64,000 bases of DNA from Bifidobacterium aesculapii (lineage in GTDB: Bacteria; Actinomycetota; Actinomycetes; Actinomycetales; Bifidobacteriaceae), in assembly GCF_001417815.1 (NCBI RefSeq), contig NZ_BCFK01000028.1:51611-115610 (forward strand), read 5' to 3'. Positions within the stretch are counted from its first letter, which is position 1. Each line of letters begins with the position of its first letter. Below are positions 15,385 to 22,625 of this stretch, in pieces. Position numbers and translations under genes: made by a program. A model generated the notes under the pieces. The model was not told the origin of the DNA and did not search any database. It was given only the letters and a program-made list of their open reading frames with translations.

Positions 15385-16875
15385 TCACTCCCCCGCGAAT
15401 CCGAACATGATGCGCCTGGCGTCCAGCGCCTCGACGAGCGGCTCGTCATGCGTGACGACGATGACGGCGCACCCTTGGTCGCGCACACCCGCGATGAGGT
15501 CGACCATCTCGGTCCATGTCGTGAAATCCTGGCCGAACGTCGGCTCGTCCATGACGAGAATCCTCGGCGCGGCGGCCAGCATCGAGGCGACGGACAGGCG
15601 GCGCTTCTCGCCGCCGGACAGTGTGTATGGATTGGCCTTGGCGAACCGCGAGAGGTTCATGCGCTCGAGCATCTCGTCGGCGATCGCGTACGCCTTCTTC
15701 TCGTCGGCACCCATCGACTTGGGCCCGATGGCGACTTCGTCGCGCACGAGCGGTGCCGCGAACTGGTGCTCCGGCTCCTGGAAGACCATGCCGATGCGCC
15801 CCAGCAGTTCGCGGCTTCTCCATAGATTCGGCTCGTCGCCGCGTGCGCCGGATGCGATGTCCGCGCGTACGCGCACATGGCCGGCCAACGGCTTGAGGAG
15901 GCCTGCGAGCGTCAGGGCGAGCGTGGACTTGCCGGCGCCGTTCGGCCCCATCAAGGCCGTCACCTCGCCGGAGCGGAACGCAAGATCGATGTGTTCGCCC
16001 AATGCCGTGCCGCGTCCGAAGCTCAGATCATCGGCGACAAGCGCCGGCTCGTCCGTTGCATCCGCGCGCACGGCCGCAACGGCTTGCGGCGCACGCTCGG
16101 CGATCGCACGGCCCGGCACCCATGCGCCGCCCGCGGCGAGCAGATCACCGTATTCGCCGAACACTTCGCGAGGCGTGCCGTCCGCGATGACGCCGCCCAC
16201 GTGCGAGTCCGGGTTGGGATGCCCGATGACGATCACGCGGTCGATGAGATCCAGCCACACGTCGATGTGATGCTCGACGACGACCATGGTCTGACCGGTG
16301 TTCGCAAGCACGTCGCGCACCGCGTCATGCACCTCCCGCACGCCTTCCGGGTCGAGGTTCGCGGTGGGCTCGTCGAGCAGCAGCAGTCCGGGTCGCATGG
16401 CGAGCACGCCGGCGAGCGCGAGCCGCTGCCGCTGCCCTCCGGAAAGATGCCGTGTGGAACGTTCGAGGCTGATGCCGTCCAATCCCACGAGGTCAAGCGA
16501 TTCGCGCACGCGACGCCAGATCTCGTCACGTGGCACGTTCAGGTTCTCGCAGCCGAAGGCCGCGTCGTCGCCCACGCGTTCGAGGATGATCTGCGAATCG
16601 GGATCCTGCAGGACGAGTCCGACCTTGCCTCGCGCGACGGACGGGTCGATGCCGTCGACGGTGAGGGTGCCCTCCTGGTCGCCTTCCTCGGGTCCGCCGA
16701 GCACGCCGGCGAGCGCGGCCATGAGCGTCGATTTGCCGGCGCCGGAAGCCCCGAGGAGCAGCACGTGCTCCCCGGGGCGGATGGTGAGGTCCACATCACG
16801 CAGCGCGAAGTCCTTGCGTGTGGTGTGGCGCCATCCCCATCCCTTCGCTTCGACGCCGGCGGGGGTGATGCGCAT
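15385..16875 (-). CDS. ECF transporter ATPase, two fused ABC domains (YkoD-like)
   Basis: 496 residues holding both EcfA subunits in one chain. Walker A motifs are GASGAGKST (domain 1) and GPNGAGKST (domain 2); signature motifs LSGGQRQRLA and LSGGEKRRLS; Walker B strands LLLLDEPTANLD and ILVMDEPTFGQD; each has its switch His. It powers uptake through the YkoE S component. The frame is open far upstream, but ATG 16875 is the start, sharing one base with the ykoE stop (TGATG). Confidence 0.95.
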   Translation of the reverse strand: MRITPAGVEAKGWGWRHTTRKDFALRDVDLTIRPGEHVLLLGASGAGKSTLMAALAGVLGGPEEGDQEGTLTVDGIDPSVARGKVGLVLQDPDSQIILERVGDDAAFGCENLNVPRDEIWRRVRESLDLVGLDGISLERSTRHLSGGQRQRLALAGVLAMRPGLLLLDEPTANLDPEGVREVHDAVRDVLANTGQTMVVVEHHIDVWLDLIDRVIVIGHPNPDSHVGGVIADGTPREVFGEYGDLLAAGGAWVPGRAIAERAPQAVAAVRADATDEPALVADDLSFGRGTALGEHIDLAFRSGEVTALMGPNGAGKSTLALTLAGLLKPLAGHVRVRADIASGARGDEPNLWRSRELLGRIGMVFQEPEHQFAAPLVRDEVAIGPKSMGADEKKAYAIADEMLERMNLSRFAKANPYTLSGGEKRRLSVASMLAAAPRILVMDEPTFGQDFTTWTEMVDLIAGVRDQGCAVIVVTHDEPLVEALDARRIMFGFAGE

Positions 16876-17471
16876 CAGACGCGGGCCTCGCTGCGGCCGG
16901 AGGCGAAACGGTCGAGCGCGCCGGTGGCGGCGAGCGCACGCTGCACGCCCAGCATGACCGCGCCGATGATGATGCCGGAGAGGATGGAGGTGATCAGGTA
17001 CACGACCACATAGCCGGCGCCCCAGGCCGGGTGGGTGGCCCAGTAGTACGCCCAGCAGCCCACGCCGGCGAGTGCGCCGGACAGCGCGATGGTGCCGATG
17101 TTCCACTTGCGCCACACGAAGATGGCGAACGCGATTTCGGCGCCCAGACCCTGCAGGATACCGACGAGGAGCGAGCCGCCCACGCCCCACTGGTTGCCGA
17201 GCGTGAGCTCGAGGAACGCGGCGAGCGTTTCGGCGAAGAGGGCGGCTCCGGGCTTGCGCACCACGATGGCGGCGAGCGGGCCGGCGAACAGCCAGAATCC
17301 GTTGAGCAGGCCTTCGAAGCCCGGCGTGACCGCTCCGAAGATCTCCAGCGGAACGGTGCAGACCACGTCCCAGCCCCAGAAGATGACGCCGGAGGCGACG
17401 GCGATGACGGCGGTGACGACGATGTCGACGACGCGCCACTTGTAGTTGGCTTTGGCGACGGTTTCGGCCAT
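16875..17471 (-). CDS. ykoE: ECF transporter S component, YkoE family (thiamine precursor uptake)
   Basis: 198 residues, six predicted membrane helices. The amino end WRVVDIVVTAVIAVASGVIFW and the GLLNGFWLFAGPLAA and LTLGNQWGVGGSLLVG segments are YkoE-like. The family binds hydroxymethylpyrimidine or thiamine; the exact substrate is not decided by sequence. ATG 17471 has AAAGG 9 nt upstream. A TPP-like riboswitch just upstream supports the vitamin B1 role and regulation by thiamine pyrophosphate. Confidence 0.93.
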   Translation of the reverse strand: MAETVAKANYKWRVVDIVVTAVIAVASGVIFWGWDVVCTVPLEIFGAVTPGFEGLLNGFWLFAGPLAAIVVRKPGAALFAETLAAFLELTLGNQWGVGGSLLVGILQGLGAEIAFAIFVWRKWNIGTIALSGALAGVGCWAYYWATHPAWGAGYVVVYLITSILSGIIIGAVMLGVQRALAATGALDRFASGRSEARV

Positions 17472-17503
17472 GATGTGTGCCTTTCTTCTCTACTTCATGA
17501 AGG

Positions 17504-17605
17504 CACGGGAGGAGCGACAATTCCGTGGGCGGCATTGCCCGCCCACGTTCCATCGGTCGAGACCCGTTGCGGTCTCCTCTCAGCCGCGCTCAGGCGGCTC
17601 CCGTG
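17504..17605 (-). ncRNA. TPP-like riboswitch (divergent)
   Basis: 102 nt upstream of ykoE. Closing stem P1 is a perfect 8 bp (CACGGGAG with CTCCCGTG). A P2-type stem GCCGC/GCGGC runs into the conserved CUGAGA, then a GAGACC/GGUCUC hairpin, GACCG and GAAC, and a GGGCGG-GCAAUGCC-GCCC stem corresponding to the usual GG-UAAUGCC part. The ACCUGAUC and GCGNAGGGA blocks of the consensus are altered, so ligand binding is less certain than the location suggests. Confidence 0.6.
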
Positions 17606-17752
17606 TCAGCTCCCACCATAAACGACGTAGCCGACGAGATGCCTTTCACGAAAGCGACACACTACCGCATCCGTGTATGGCGGACATGGAGCAACGACAC
17701 TATGTTTGACGGTATGTCATAGCTCATGATGACGATAGCAAAGGAGCATGAT

Positions 17753-17998
17753 ATGAATAAGAAGATACTGTCCGCATGCATTGTCGCATTGCTGACACTA
17801 GGAACGTGTTCCATTACGCAGACTTCCTATGCCGGAGAATCGACAATACGGACGCGCTGCGATTTCTATGATCACGGACAGTGCTACGACCACTGGATTC
17901 CGACCCGAGACTCCTGCTATCGAATTAGCGATAGAGGGGGCACACCTTGGCAGATCGCCGTGTGCGCAGCGAAATTCGGAATCGGCAGCCGAGGGTGA
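17753..17998 (+). CDS. Small secreted four-cysteine peptide
   Basis: 81 residues from ATG 17753, preceded by AAGGAG at 6-7 nt. Lys-rich start, hydrophobic core ILSACIVALLTLGTCSI and an SYA cleavage site around residue 31 make a signal peptide. The mature part (~50 residues) has four Cys in CDFYDHGQC, SCYR and AVCAAKFG contexts and is rich in aromatic, Asp and Arg residues. Unknown family. It could be a bacteriocin-like or signalling peptide; next to a small membrane protein, a second Cys peptide and a two-component system. Confidence 0.65.
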   Translation: MNKKILSACIVALLTLGTCSITQTSYAGESTIRTRCDFYDHGQCYDHWIPTRDSCYRISDRGGTPWQIAVCAAKFGIGSRG

Positions 17999-18002
17999 TT
18001 CC

Positions 18003-18203
18003 ATGAACGGTCTGGCCATCGCTTCAATCTCCACCTTGGTATTTACAGTCATCGCAATCGCATTCATCTCCATCCAACATCATCTGGATAAGAAGGCATC
18101 CAAACTGTCCAAGGGCACATCCGAAGATAGGATGCTGGCTGAAAACCTACACGATATCTCACACCAAATGGATAGCGGCAAATACCTTTATCGCCATCTA
18201 TGA
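18003..18203 (+). CDS. Small single-span membrane protein (66 aa)
   Basis: ATG 18003, four bases after the preceding stop, with GAGGG about 6 nt upstream. One membrane helix (LAIASISTLVFTVIAIAFI) followed by a charged cytoplasmic-type tail with Lys/Glu/Asp. Family not recognised. Immediate placement after the secreted peptide suggests a co-transcribed immunity or export helper; inference only. Confidence 0.6.
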   Translation: MNGLAIASISTLVFTVIAIAFISIQHHLDKKASKLSKGTSEDRMLAENLHDISHQMDSGKYLYRHL

Positions 18204-18273
18204 TGTCATTCATGACGATCATGTGACAAATGCCTGGTTCCTTTTCAAGTCTTTTAGCACAAGGAAAGGAACC
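18204..18273 (+). promoter_or_regulatory. Two dyad elements between the peptide genes
   Basis: 18204-18228 is a hyphenated dyad (TGTCA-tt-CATGA, 3-nt centre, TCATG-tg-ACA). 18236-18273 has 9-bp arms GGTTCCTTT and AAAGGAACC around a 20-nt loop. No T-run follows, so these look more like operator or mRNA structures than an intrinsic terminator. They lie 30-100 bp before the second peptide gene and the two-component genes. Confidence 0.4.
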
Positions 18274-18302
18274 TGGTATATTCAGGAAAGGGGATTGGAC
18301 TC

Positions 18303-18455
18303 ATGAAAATCACGGGCATGCTATTGGCGATGATTCTGGCGTTTCCCAGTTGCCCGGCAATTGTTTCCTTCACGGCGTCCAACGACGGAATACAACCATA
18401 TGCACAATGCATTCCCCTCCCATGGTGGCATTGTAGGCCAGTCCATAGGGGATGA
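18303..18455 (+). CDS. Small secreted two-cysteine peptide (50 aa)
   Basis: ATG 18303 with GGAAAGGGG about 9 nt upstream. Signal peptide MKITGMLLAMILAFPSCPAI and a likely cut near FTA, leaving about 25 residues, SNDGIQPYAQCIPLPWWHC and then RPVHRG. Two Cys flank IPLPWWH, a Pro/Trp hairpin typical of small bioactive peptides. Stop TGA overlaps an in-frame ATG of the response-regulator frame (ATGA, 18452-18455). Unknown family; plausible pheromone or bacteriocin for the adjoining sensor kinase. Confidence 0.55.
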   Translation: MKITGMLLAMILAFPSCPAIVSFTASNDGIQPYAQCIPLPWWHCRPVHRG

Positions 18456-18490
18456 CTAGGCGTGCAGCAAGATTAACGGATTCATACACG

Positions 18491-19129
18491 ATGTCATTTA
18501 ACACTGCGACGTCGATAGCCATCGTCGACAATGACACACGTTCTCTGGATTCCTTGTACCGGCTCTTAACCGAACGTCTACCGACAGCCCGTGTCATATG
18601 GATGGTCCAGTCAGCCAAAGAAGCGATGCCTCTGACCAAGTCGCACGCTCCGTCCTTATTGCTGCTGGACATGTCACTGGAAGGAGTCCAAGGGCCCAGC
18701 GCGTGCAGATTCATACGGAAACAGTCCCCCGACTTCCCCATTCTCGCGATGACGAGTTTCTCGCTGAACTTGTATGAAGCGAAAGCGAAAGCTGCCGGCG
18801 CACAGGGGCTGGCCAGTAAGAACACCGAAGACGGCATCATCACCGCCATCGACTCGGTGATTCGCAACGGCTCGATGGCGGGCTTCGAATCACGGCAACT
18901 CGCACACATCCGTCTAATGAACGAGACGGTTCACAATCAGCGGCTCACGTTGCGGGAGGAGGAAATCATCGACTTGTGCGCGGATGAAGGACTGCTCGAT
19001 ACCGAAATCGCCGGCAAACTCGGCATTTCAGAGGCGACCGTGCGTAAACACATGCAGCATATCATGCAGAAACTCGGAGCGCGAACGGCTCGTCAGGCGG
19101 TGGCGATATGGCTTTCACCACGTGGTTGA
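18491..19129 (+). CDS. NarL/LuxR-family response regulator
   Basis: About 212 residues. Receiver domain with acidic pair in IAIVDNDTRS, phospho-acceptor Asp in LLLLDMSLEG (about 60) and Lys in ASKNTEDG; C-terminal LuxR-type helix-turn-helix LTLREEEIIDLCADEGLLDT...ISEATVRKHM. ATG 18491 leaves the normal lead-in to the receiver; ATG 18452, overlapping the peptide stop, would allow translational coupling, and neither has a clear ribosome site. Its 3' end overlaps the kinase gene by 22 bp. Likely controls the peptide genes upstream. Confidence 0.88.
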   Translation: MSFNTATSIAIVDNDTRSLDSLYRLLTERLPTARVIWMVQSAKEAMPLTKSHAPSLLLLDMSLEGVQGPSACRFIRKQSPDFPILAMTSFSLNLYEAKAKAAGAQGLASKNTEDGIITAIDSVIRNGSMAGFESRQLAHIRLMNETVHNQRLTLREEEIIDLCADEGLLDTEIAGKLGISEATVRKHMQHIMQKLGARTARQAVAIWLSPRG

Positions 19130-20286
19130 ACCTCGGGAAGGCACCAACACCTTCGACTCCCCCGCTAAAAGTACGTATAGCCCTCTCATCCGCATTTTCG
19201 TCGTTGCTCATCATTCAATGGGCGTACAATCCCCCATCCGGCGGAATCGCATTGGCTCTCTCGCTCATGCAGGGGACTCTGCTAGCCAGTACCAGTATCC
19301 TGCCTCTGTCATCCTCCGTAGCGCTCATCGTCATCGACGGCCTGACGACGGTCTGTTCCAACGGCACGGGTCCCACGTCCACGTTCAGCGTGCTGTACGC
19401 GTTGGGATTGTTGTCATATATGACCTCGGACCGCATGGCGGCGATGCTGACCATCACGATGATCCTGCTGCAGGTGGTCTACACTGGACTCCCGAACGGT
19501 TGGAACGTCGACTTGTTCGTATTCGTATCCTTCATACCGTTCAGCGTCATGGCTTCGCTCGTCGGGCGATCGCTGCGTTGGCGAGAGGACGGATTCCTAC
19601 GACAGATGAAACTTGCCCAAGCGGAGGACAATCTACGTCAAGCGGAATTCACTGCGCATGCCGCCCAGCGCATGCATGACGCCGTCACCGGGGAATTGTC
19701 ACTCATCGCACGCATGGCCCAACATCATATCAGAGCAGGCAGCAACGATATCGACGATTGGCGTCAAATCAATGAGTCGGTGCTCAACGCGCTGGACAAT
19801 ACGCACAAGGTCGTCGATTCCCTCAATGAATGGGGCCAGGGCGTCCATGGCACGACATCCTCGGAGATGGAAACGTTTGCCAATCGCCTTCACCGAGTGT
19901 TGGACGACAACGACAGGCGCATAAACCGTCTCGGCTTCGAAGGGCGGAGCACCCTCAACATCGACGACGGTCCCGCCCCGATGAGCGAAGAGAGAATGAC
20001 CCTCTGCACTGGATTCATCGGCGAGCTCTACGCCAATATCATCAGACACGCAAAACGGGAGTCATATGAGGTTTCCGTCGTATGGAACGACAGCGGCATC
20101 GAAATCACCACGTCCAACGCATTGTCCGACGAGGAACTTCCACAACATGGACAGGGCATGAAGTATTACCGCCGTGAAATCGAGCGCATCAGCGGTACCT
20201 TCGTCACGGGGCAACTGAATGACGGTACATGGTATTCGTTCGCGGCCATTCCTCCGCAATCCCGTGGTCGGGACCAGCAAAGCTGA
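19108..20286 (+). CDS. Membrane sensor histidine kinase
   Basis: 392 residues. Five or six membrane helices (about 20-160, e.g. VALIVIDGLTTV, AAMLTITMILLQVV), a coiled linker, then a dimerisation helix with the likely phospho-acceptor His190 in RMHDAVTGELS. The ATPase half is short and shows an N-box GELYANIIRHAK and a G-box GQGMKYYR. It resembles the NarX/DesK class that partners LuxR-type regulators. Overlapped with the response regulator. The membrane part with little extracellular mass suits sensing of a small peptide or membrane stress. Confidence 0.87.
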   Translation: MAFTTWLNLGKAPTPSTPPLKVRIALSSAFSSLLIIQWAYNPPSGGIALALSLMQGTLLASTSILPLSSSVALIVIDGLTTVCSNGTGPTSTFSVLYALGLLSYMTSDRMAAMLTITMILLQVVYTGLPNGWNVDLFVFVSFIPFSVMASLVGRSLRWREDGFLRQMKLAQAEDNLRQAEFTAHAAQRMHDAVTGELSLIARMAQHHIRAGSNDIDDWRQINESVLNALDNTHKVVDSLNEWGQGVHGTTSSEMETFANRLHRVLDDNDRRINRLGFEGRSTLNIDDGPAPMSEERMTLCTGFIGELYANIIRHAKRESYEVSVVWNDSGIEITTSNALSDEELPQHGQGMKYYRREIERISGTFVTGQLNDGTWYSFAAIPPQSRGRDQQS

Positions 20287-20294
20287 TCCCGACC
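20266..20294. terminator. Hairpin between convergent kinase and dipeptidase genes
   Basis: Arms GGTCGGGACCAGC and GCTGATCCCGACC, 13 bp with one mismatch, AAA loop, overlapping the kinase stop. Lacks a long T-run; likely a bidirectional terminator for the convergent pair. Confidence 0.5.
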
Positions 20295-20315
20295 GATTCC
20301 CGGGGATGGGAAACG

Positions 20316-21683
20316 TCACTTGGCGAGCTTGGCGAGCAGGAGCGCCTCGGTGATGACGTTGTTCTTCAGGCCGCTCAGGGAGATCGACTCGTTGGGGCTG
20401 TGCGCGTTGGCCTTCGGATCCTCCGGGCCGGTGACGAGCACCTGCGCCTCGGGGAAGATGCGCTGCAGCTCGGGGATGAACGGGATGGAGCCTCCCTGCC
20501 CCTGGTTGATGGGGGCGACGCCGAACGCCTCCTCCATCGCCTCGAGCGCATCTCTGGTGGCGACGGCGTCCGGGTCCATGGCCCAGCCGCGGCCGTTCTC
20601 CAGCCTGGTCACCTCGACCTCGGCGCCGAACGGCGGGTGGGAGACGAGGAAGTCGGCGAGCGCCGCCTGCGCTTCGGCGGGATCCTGCCCGGGGGCGGTG
20701 CGCAGCGAGAGACGGAAGCGGCTCTCGGGGCTGATCACGTTGAACGAGCCGTCGACGGGGTGCGCGTCGAAGCCGATGACGGTCAGGCTCGGCTTGGTCC
20801 ACAGGCGCGAGGCGAGTGAGCCGGTGCCGGCGAGACGGTACGAGTCGACGATGCCCGCGTCGGCGCGCACGCCGGCCTCGTCCACGTCGCGCTGCAGGCC
20901 GCCGACGGGCTCCTCGGCGGCGATGCCAGGCACGGCGAGGTCGCCGTCGCCGTCGTACAGGGAGGCGATGAGCATCGCGGCGAGCGTGTTCGCGTCGAGG
21001 ATCGGCCCACCGTACTGGCCGGAGTGGACCGGATGCGTGAGGGCGCGCACGGTCACGTCCACGCACGTGTTGCCGCGCAGGGAGGTGGTCAGGGAGGGGA
21101 TGTCGGCGGCCCAGTTGCCGGAGTCGGCGACGACGATCACGTCGGCGGCGAAGTCGTCCCTGTGCTCTTCGACGAACGGGATGAAGCTGGCGGAGCCCAT
21201 CTCCTCCTCGCCTTCGATGAAGATCCTCACGTTCACCTTGAGGTCGTCGCCGAGGGCCTTGAGCGCACCGGAATGGATGGCGATGCCGCCGCCGTCGTCC
21301 GCCGAGCCGCGGCCGTAGAGGCGGTCGCCGATCTCGGTGCCGACGAACGGGTCGGTGTCCCATGCGGCCGGGTCCGGCACGGGCTGCACGTCGTGGTGCG
21401 CGTAGAGGAGCACGGTGGGCGCCGCCGGGTCGACGATGCGCGAGCCGATGACCTCCCATGCTCCGGGCGTGCCGTCCGGGTTCGTCGACTGGACGACCTT
21501 CGCGTCGACGCCGACCTCGCGCATTTGCTCGGCGACGAATTCGGCCGAACGCCTCATGTGTTCGCCGGTGATGCCTTCCGCGGAGACGGATTTCAACGCG
21601 ATCTTGCGGTTGAGGACGTCGACGATGCGGGTCCAATCGGATTCCACGCGCGCGCGGATGTCGTCCGGGGTGAGTCGGGGCAT
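20316..21683 (-). CDS. M20-family metallopeptidase (dipeptidase)
   Basis: 455 residues. Di-zinc M20 signatures are present: YAHHDVQP with the metal His and following Asp, DDGGG around the bridging Asp, and EGEEEMGS with the catalytic and ligand Glu. A lid/dimerisation domain lies between (about 200-320). Probably cleaves dipeptides in the cytoplasm for amino-acid recovery. The open frame begins at 21851, but ATG 21683 (MPRLTPDD) has AAAGGAG 9 nt upstream. Convergent with the kinase gene. Confidence 0.92.
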   Translation of the reverse strand: MPRLTPDDIRARVESDWTRIVDVLNRKIALKSVSAEGITGEHMRRSAEFVAEQMREVGVDAKVVQSTNPDGTPGAWEVIGSRIVDPAAPTVLLYAHHDVQPVPDPAAWDTDPFVGTEIGDRLYGRGSADDGGGIAIHSGALKALGDDLKVNVRIFIEGEEEMGSASFIPFVEEHRDDFAADVIVVADSGNWAADIPSLTTSLRGNTCVDVTVRALTHPVHSGQYGGPILDANTLAAMLIASLYDGDGDLAVPGIAAEEPVGGLQRDVDEAGVRADAGIVDSYRLAGTGSLASRLWTKPSLTVIGFDAHPVDGSFNVISPESRFRLSLRTAPGQDPAEAQAALADFLVSHPPFGAEVEVTRLENGRGWAMDPDAVATRDALEAMEEAFGVAPINQGQGGSIPFIPELQRIFPEAQVLVTGPEDPKANAHSPNESISLSGLKNNVITEALLLAKLAK

Positions 21684-21844
21684 GCGTTGCTTCTCCTTTG
21701 CTGCACCTGTATATACGGTTATGGCCGAGCCCTGTCCGGGCTTCGCGCAAGTGCGGCCGAGGAGGCGCCCAACACCTCCTATGGCCTTGTATGGTGCCGT
21801 TTCGGCGCATCCTGCGCGTCTAGACGTCACCGTAACCTGCAAGC

Positions 21845-22474
21845 ATGACATGGAACCCGTTGAAGAAGAAGGAATCCGCTCAGAAGCCTGTCGAGCAGGA
21901 AGCCGAGCAGCCGGCGGCGCCGGTCAGGAAGGACCGCACGAAGAGCGCGCCCACCCCCAAGATGAAGCAGGCCCAGGCGGCCGGCATCCGTCCGCTCGTG
22001 CCGACGGACCGCAAGGCCAGCGCCAAAGAGGCGAAGGCGCGCATGCGCGAGCGTGAGAACGCCGAATACGAGGCGATGCAGAAGGGCGACGTCGCGCACA
22101 TGCCGAAGGCGGAGCGTCTGCCGTGGCGCATCTACATCCGCGACTACGTGGACGCCCGTTTCAATGTCGGCGAGTTCTTCATCCCCGTCGCGTTCATCAT
22201 CCTCATCGCATCGATGGTCGTCACCTCCGTCGTCCAGGATCAGACCATCTCAATGGTCATGATGCTGCTCATGTACGTCTATCTGGCCGCGGTGGTGCTC
22301 GACGTGTGGCTCATGTGGCGCAAGCTCAAGAAGAAGCTCATCGCCAAGTACGGCGAACGCGCAGTGGCGAAGGGCTCGCGCTCCGCCTCCTACGCGTGGA
22401 GCCGTGCAATCCAGATCCGCCGCTGGAGACTGCCGAAGCCCCGCTACCCGAAGCGCGGTCATTTCCCGGAGTGA
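21845..22474 (+). CDS. DUF3043 membrane protein
   Basis: 209 residues. A charged Lys/Glu/Pro-rich amino half (about 1-90), the conserved PWRIYIRDYVDARFNVGEFF stretch, two membrane helices (about 115-135 and 138-155) and a basic C-terminal tail. DUF3043 is an actinobacterial family of unknown role. No ribosome site precedes ATG 21845; a GTAACCT -10-like element 6-7 nt upstream suggests a leaderless mRNA. Confidence 0.9.
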   Translation: MTWNPLKKKESAQKPVEQEAEQPAAPVRKDRTKSAPTPKMKQAQAAGIRPLVPTDRKASAKEAKARMRERENAEYEAMQKGDVAHMPKAERLPWRIYIRDYVDARFNVGEFFIPVAFIILIASMVVTSVVQDQTISMVMMLLMYVYLAAVVLDVWLMWRKLKKKLIAKYGERAVAKGSRSASYAWSRAIQIRRWRLPKPRYPKRGHFPE

Positions 22475-22512
22475 TCCGCCTCGCCTCGGCTGTCGGCGCA
22501 ATCGTCATCGAC

Positions 22513-22548
22513 GGGCCTGGCCCCCTATGATGGGGGCCAGGCCCTTTT
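22513..22548 (+). terminator. Intrinsic terminator after the DUF3043 gene
   Basis: Perfect 13-bp stem, arms GGGCCTGGCCCCC and GGGGGCCAGGCCC, 6-nt loop, followed by TTTT. Confidence 0.9.
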
Positions 22549-22625
22549 CATATGGTCATTGGAATACGCGGTGCGGCCCATGCCGCATCCGGCCAGGACC
22601 CCACCCATCGGACTGGAGGCATACC

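Noticed and set aside
15385..17553. Extended 722-aa version of the ECF ATPase
   Set aside because: The first ~226 residues are ykoE read in another frame; ATG 16875 gives the true protein.
18230..18436. 68-aa plus-strand frame
   Set aside because: Overlaps the better-supported 50-aa secreted peptide (signal peptide and ribosome site) in another frame.
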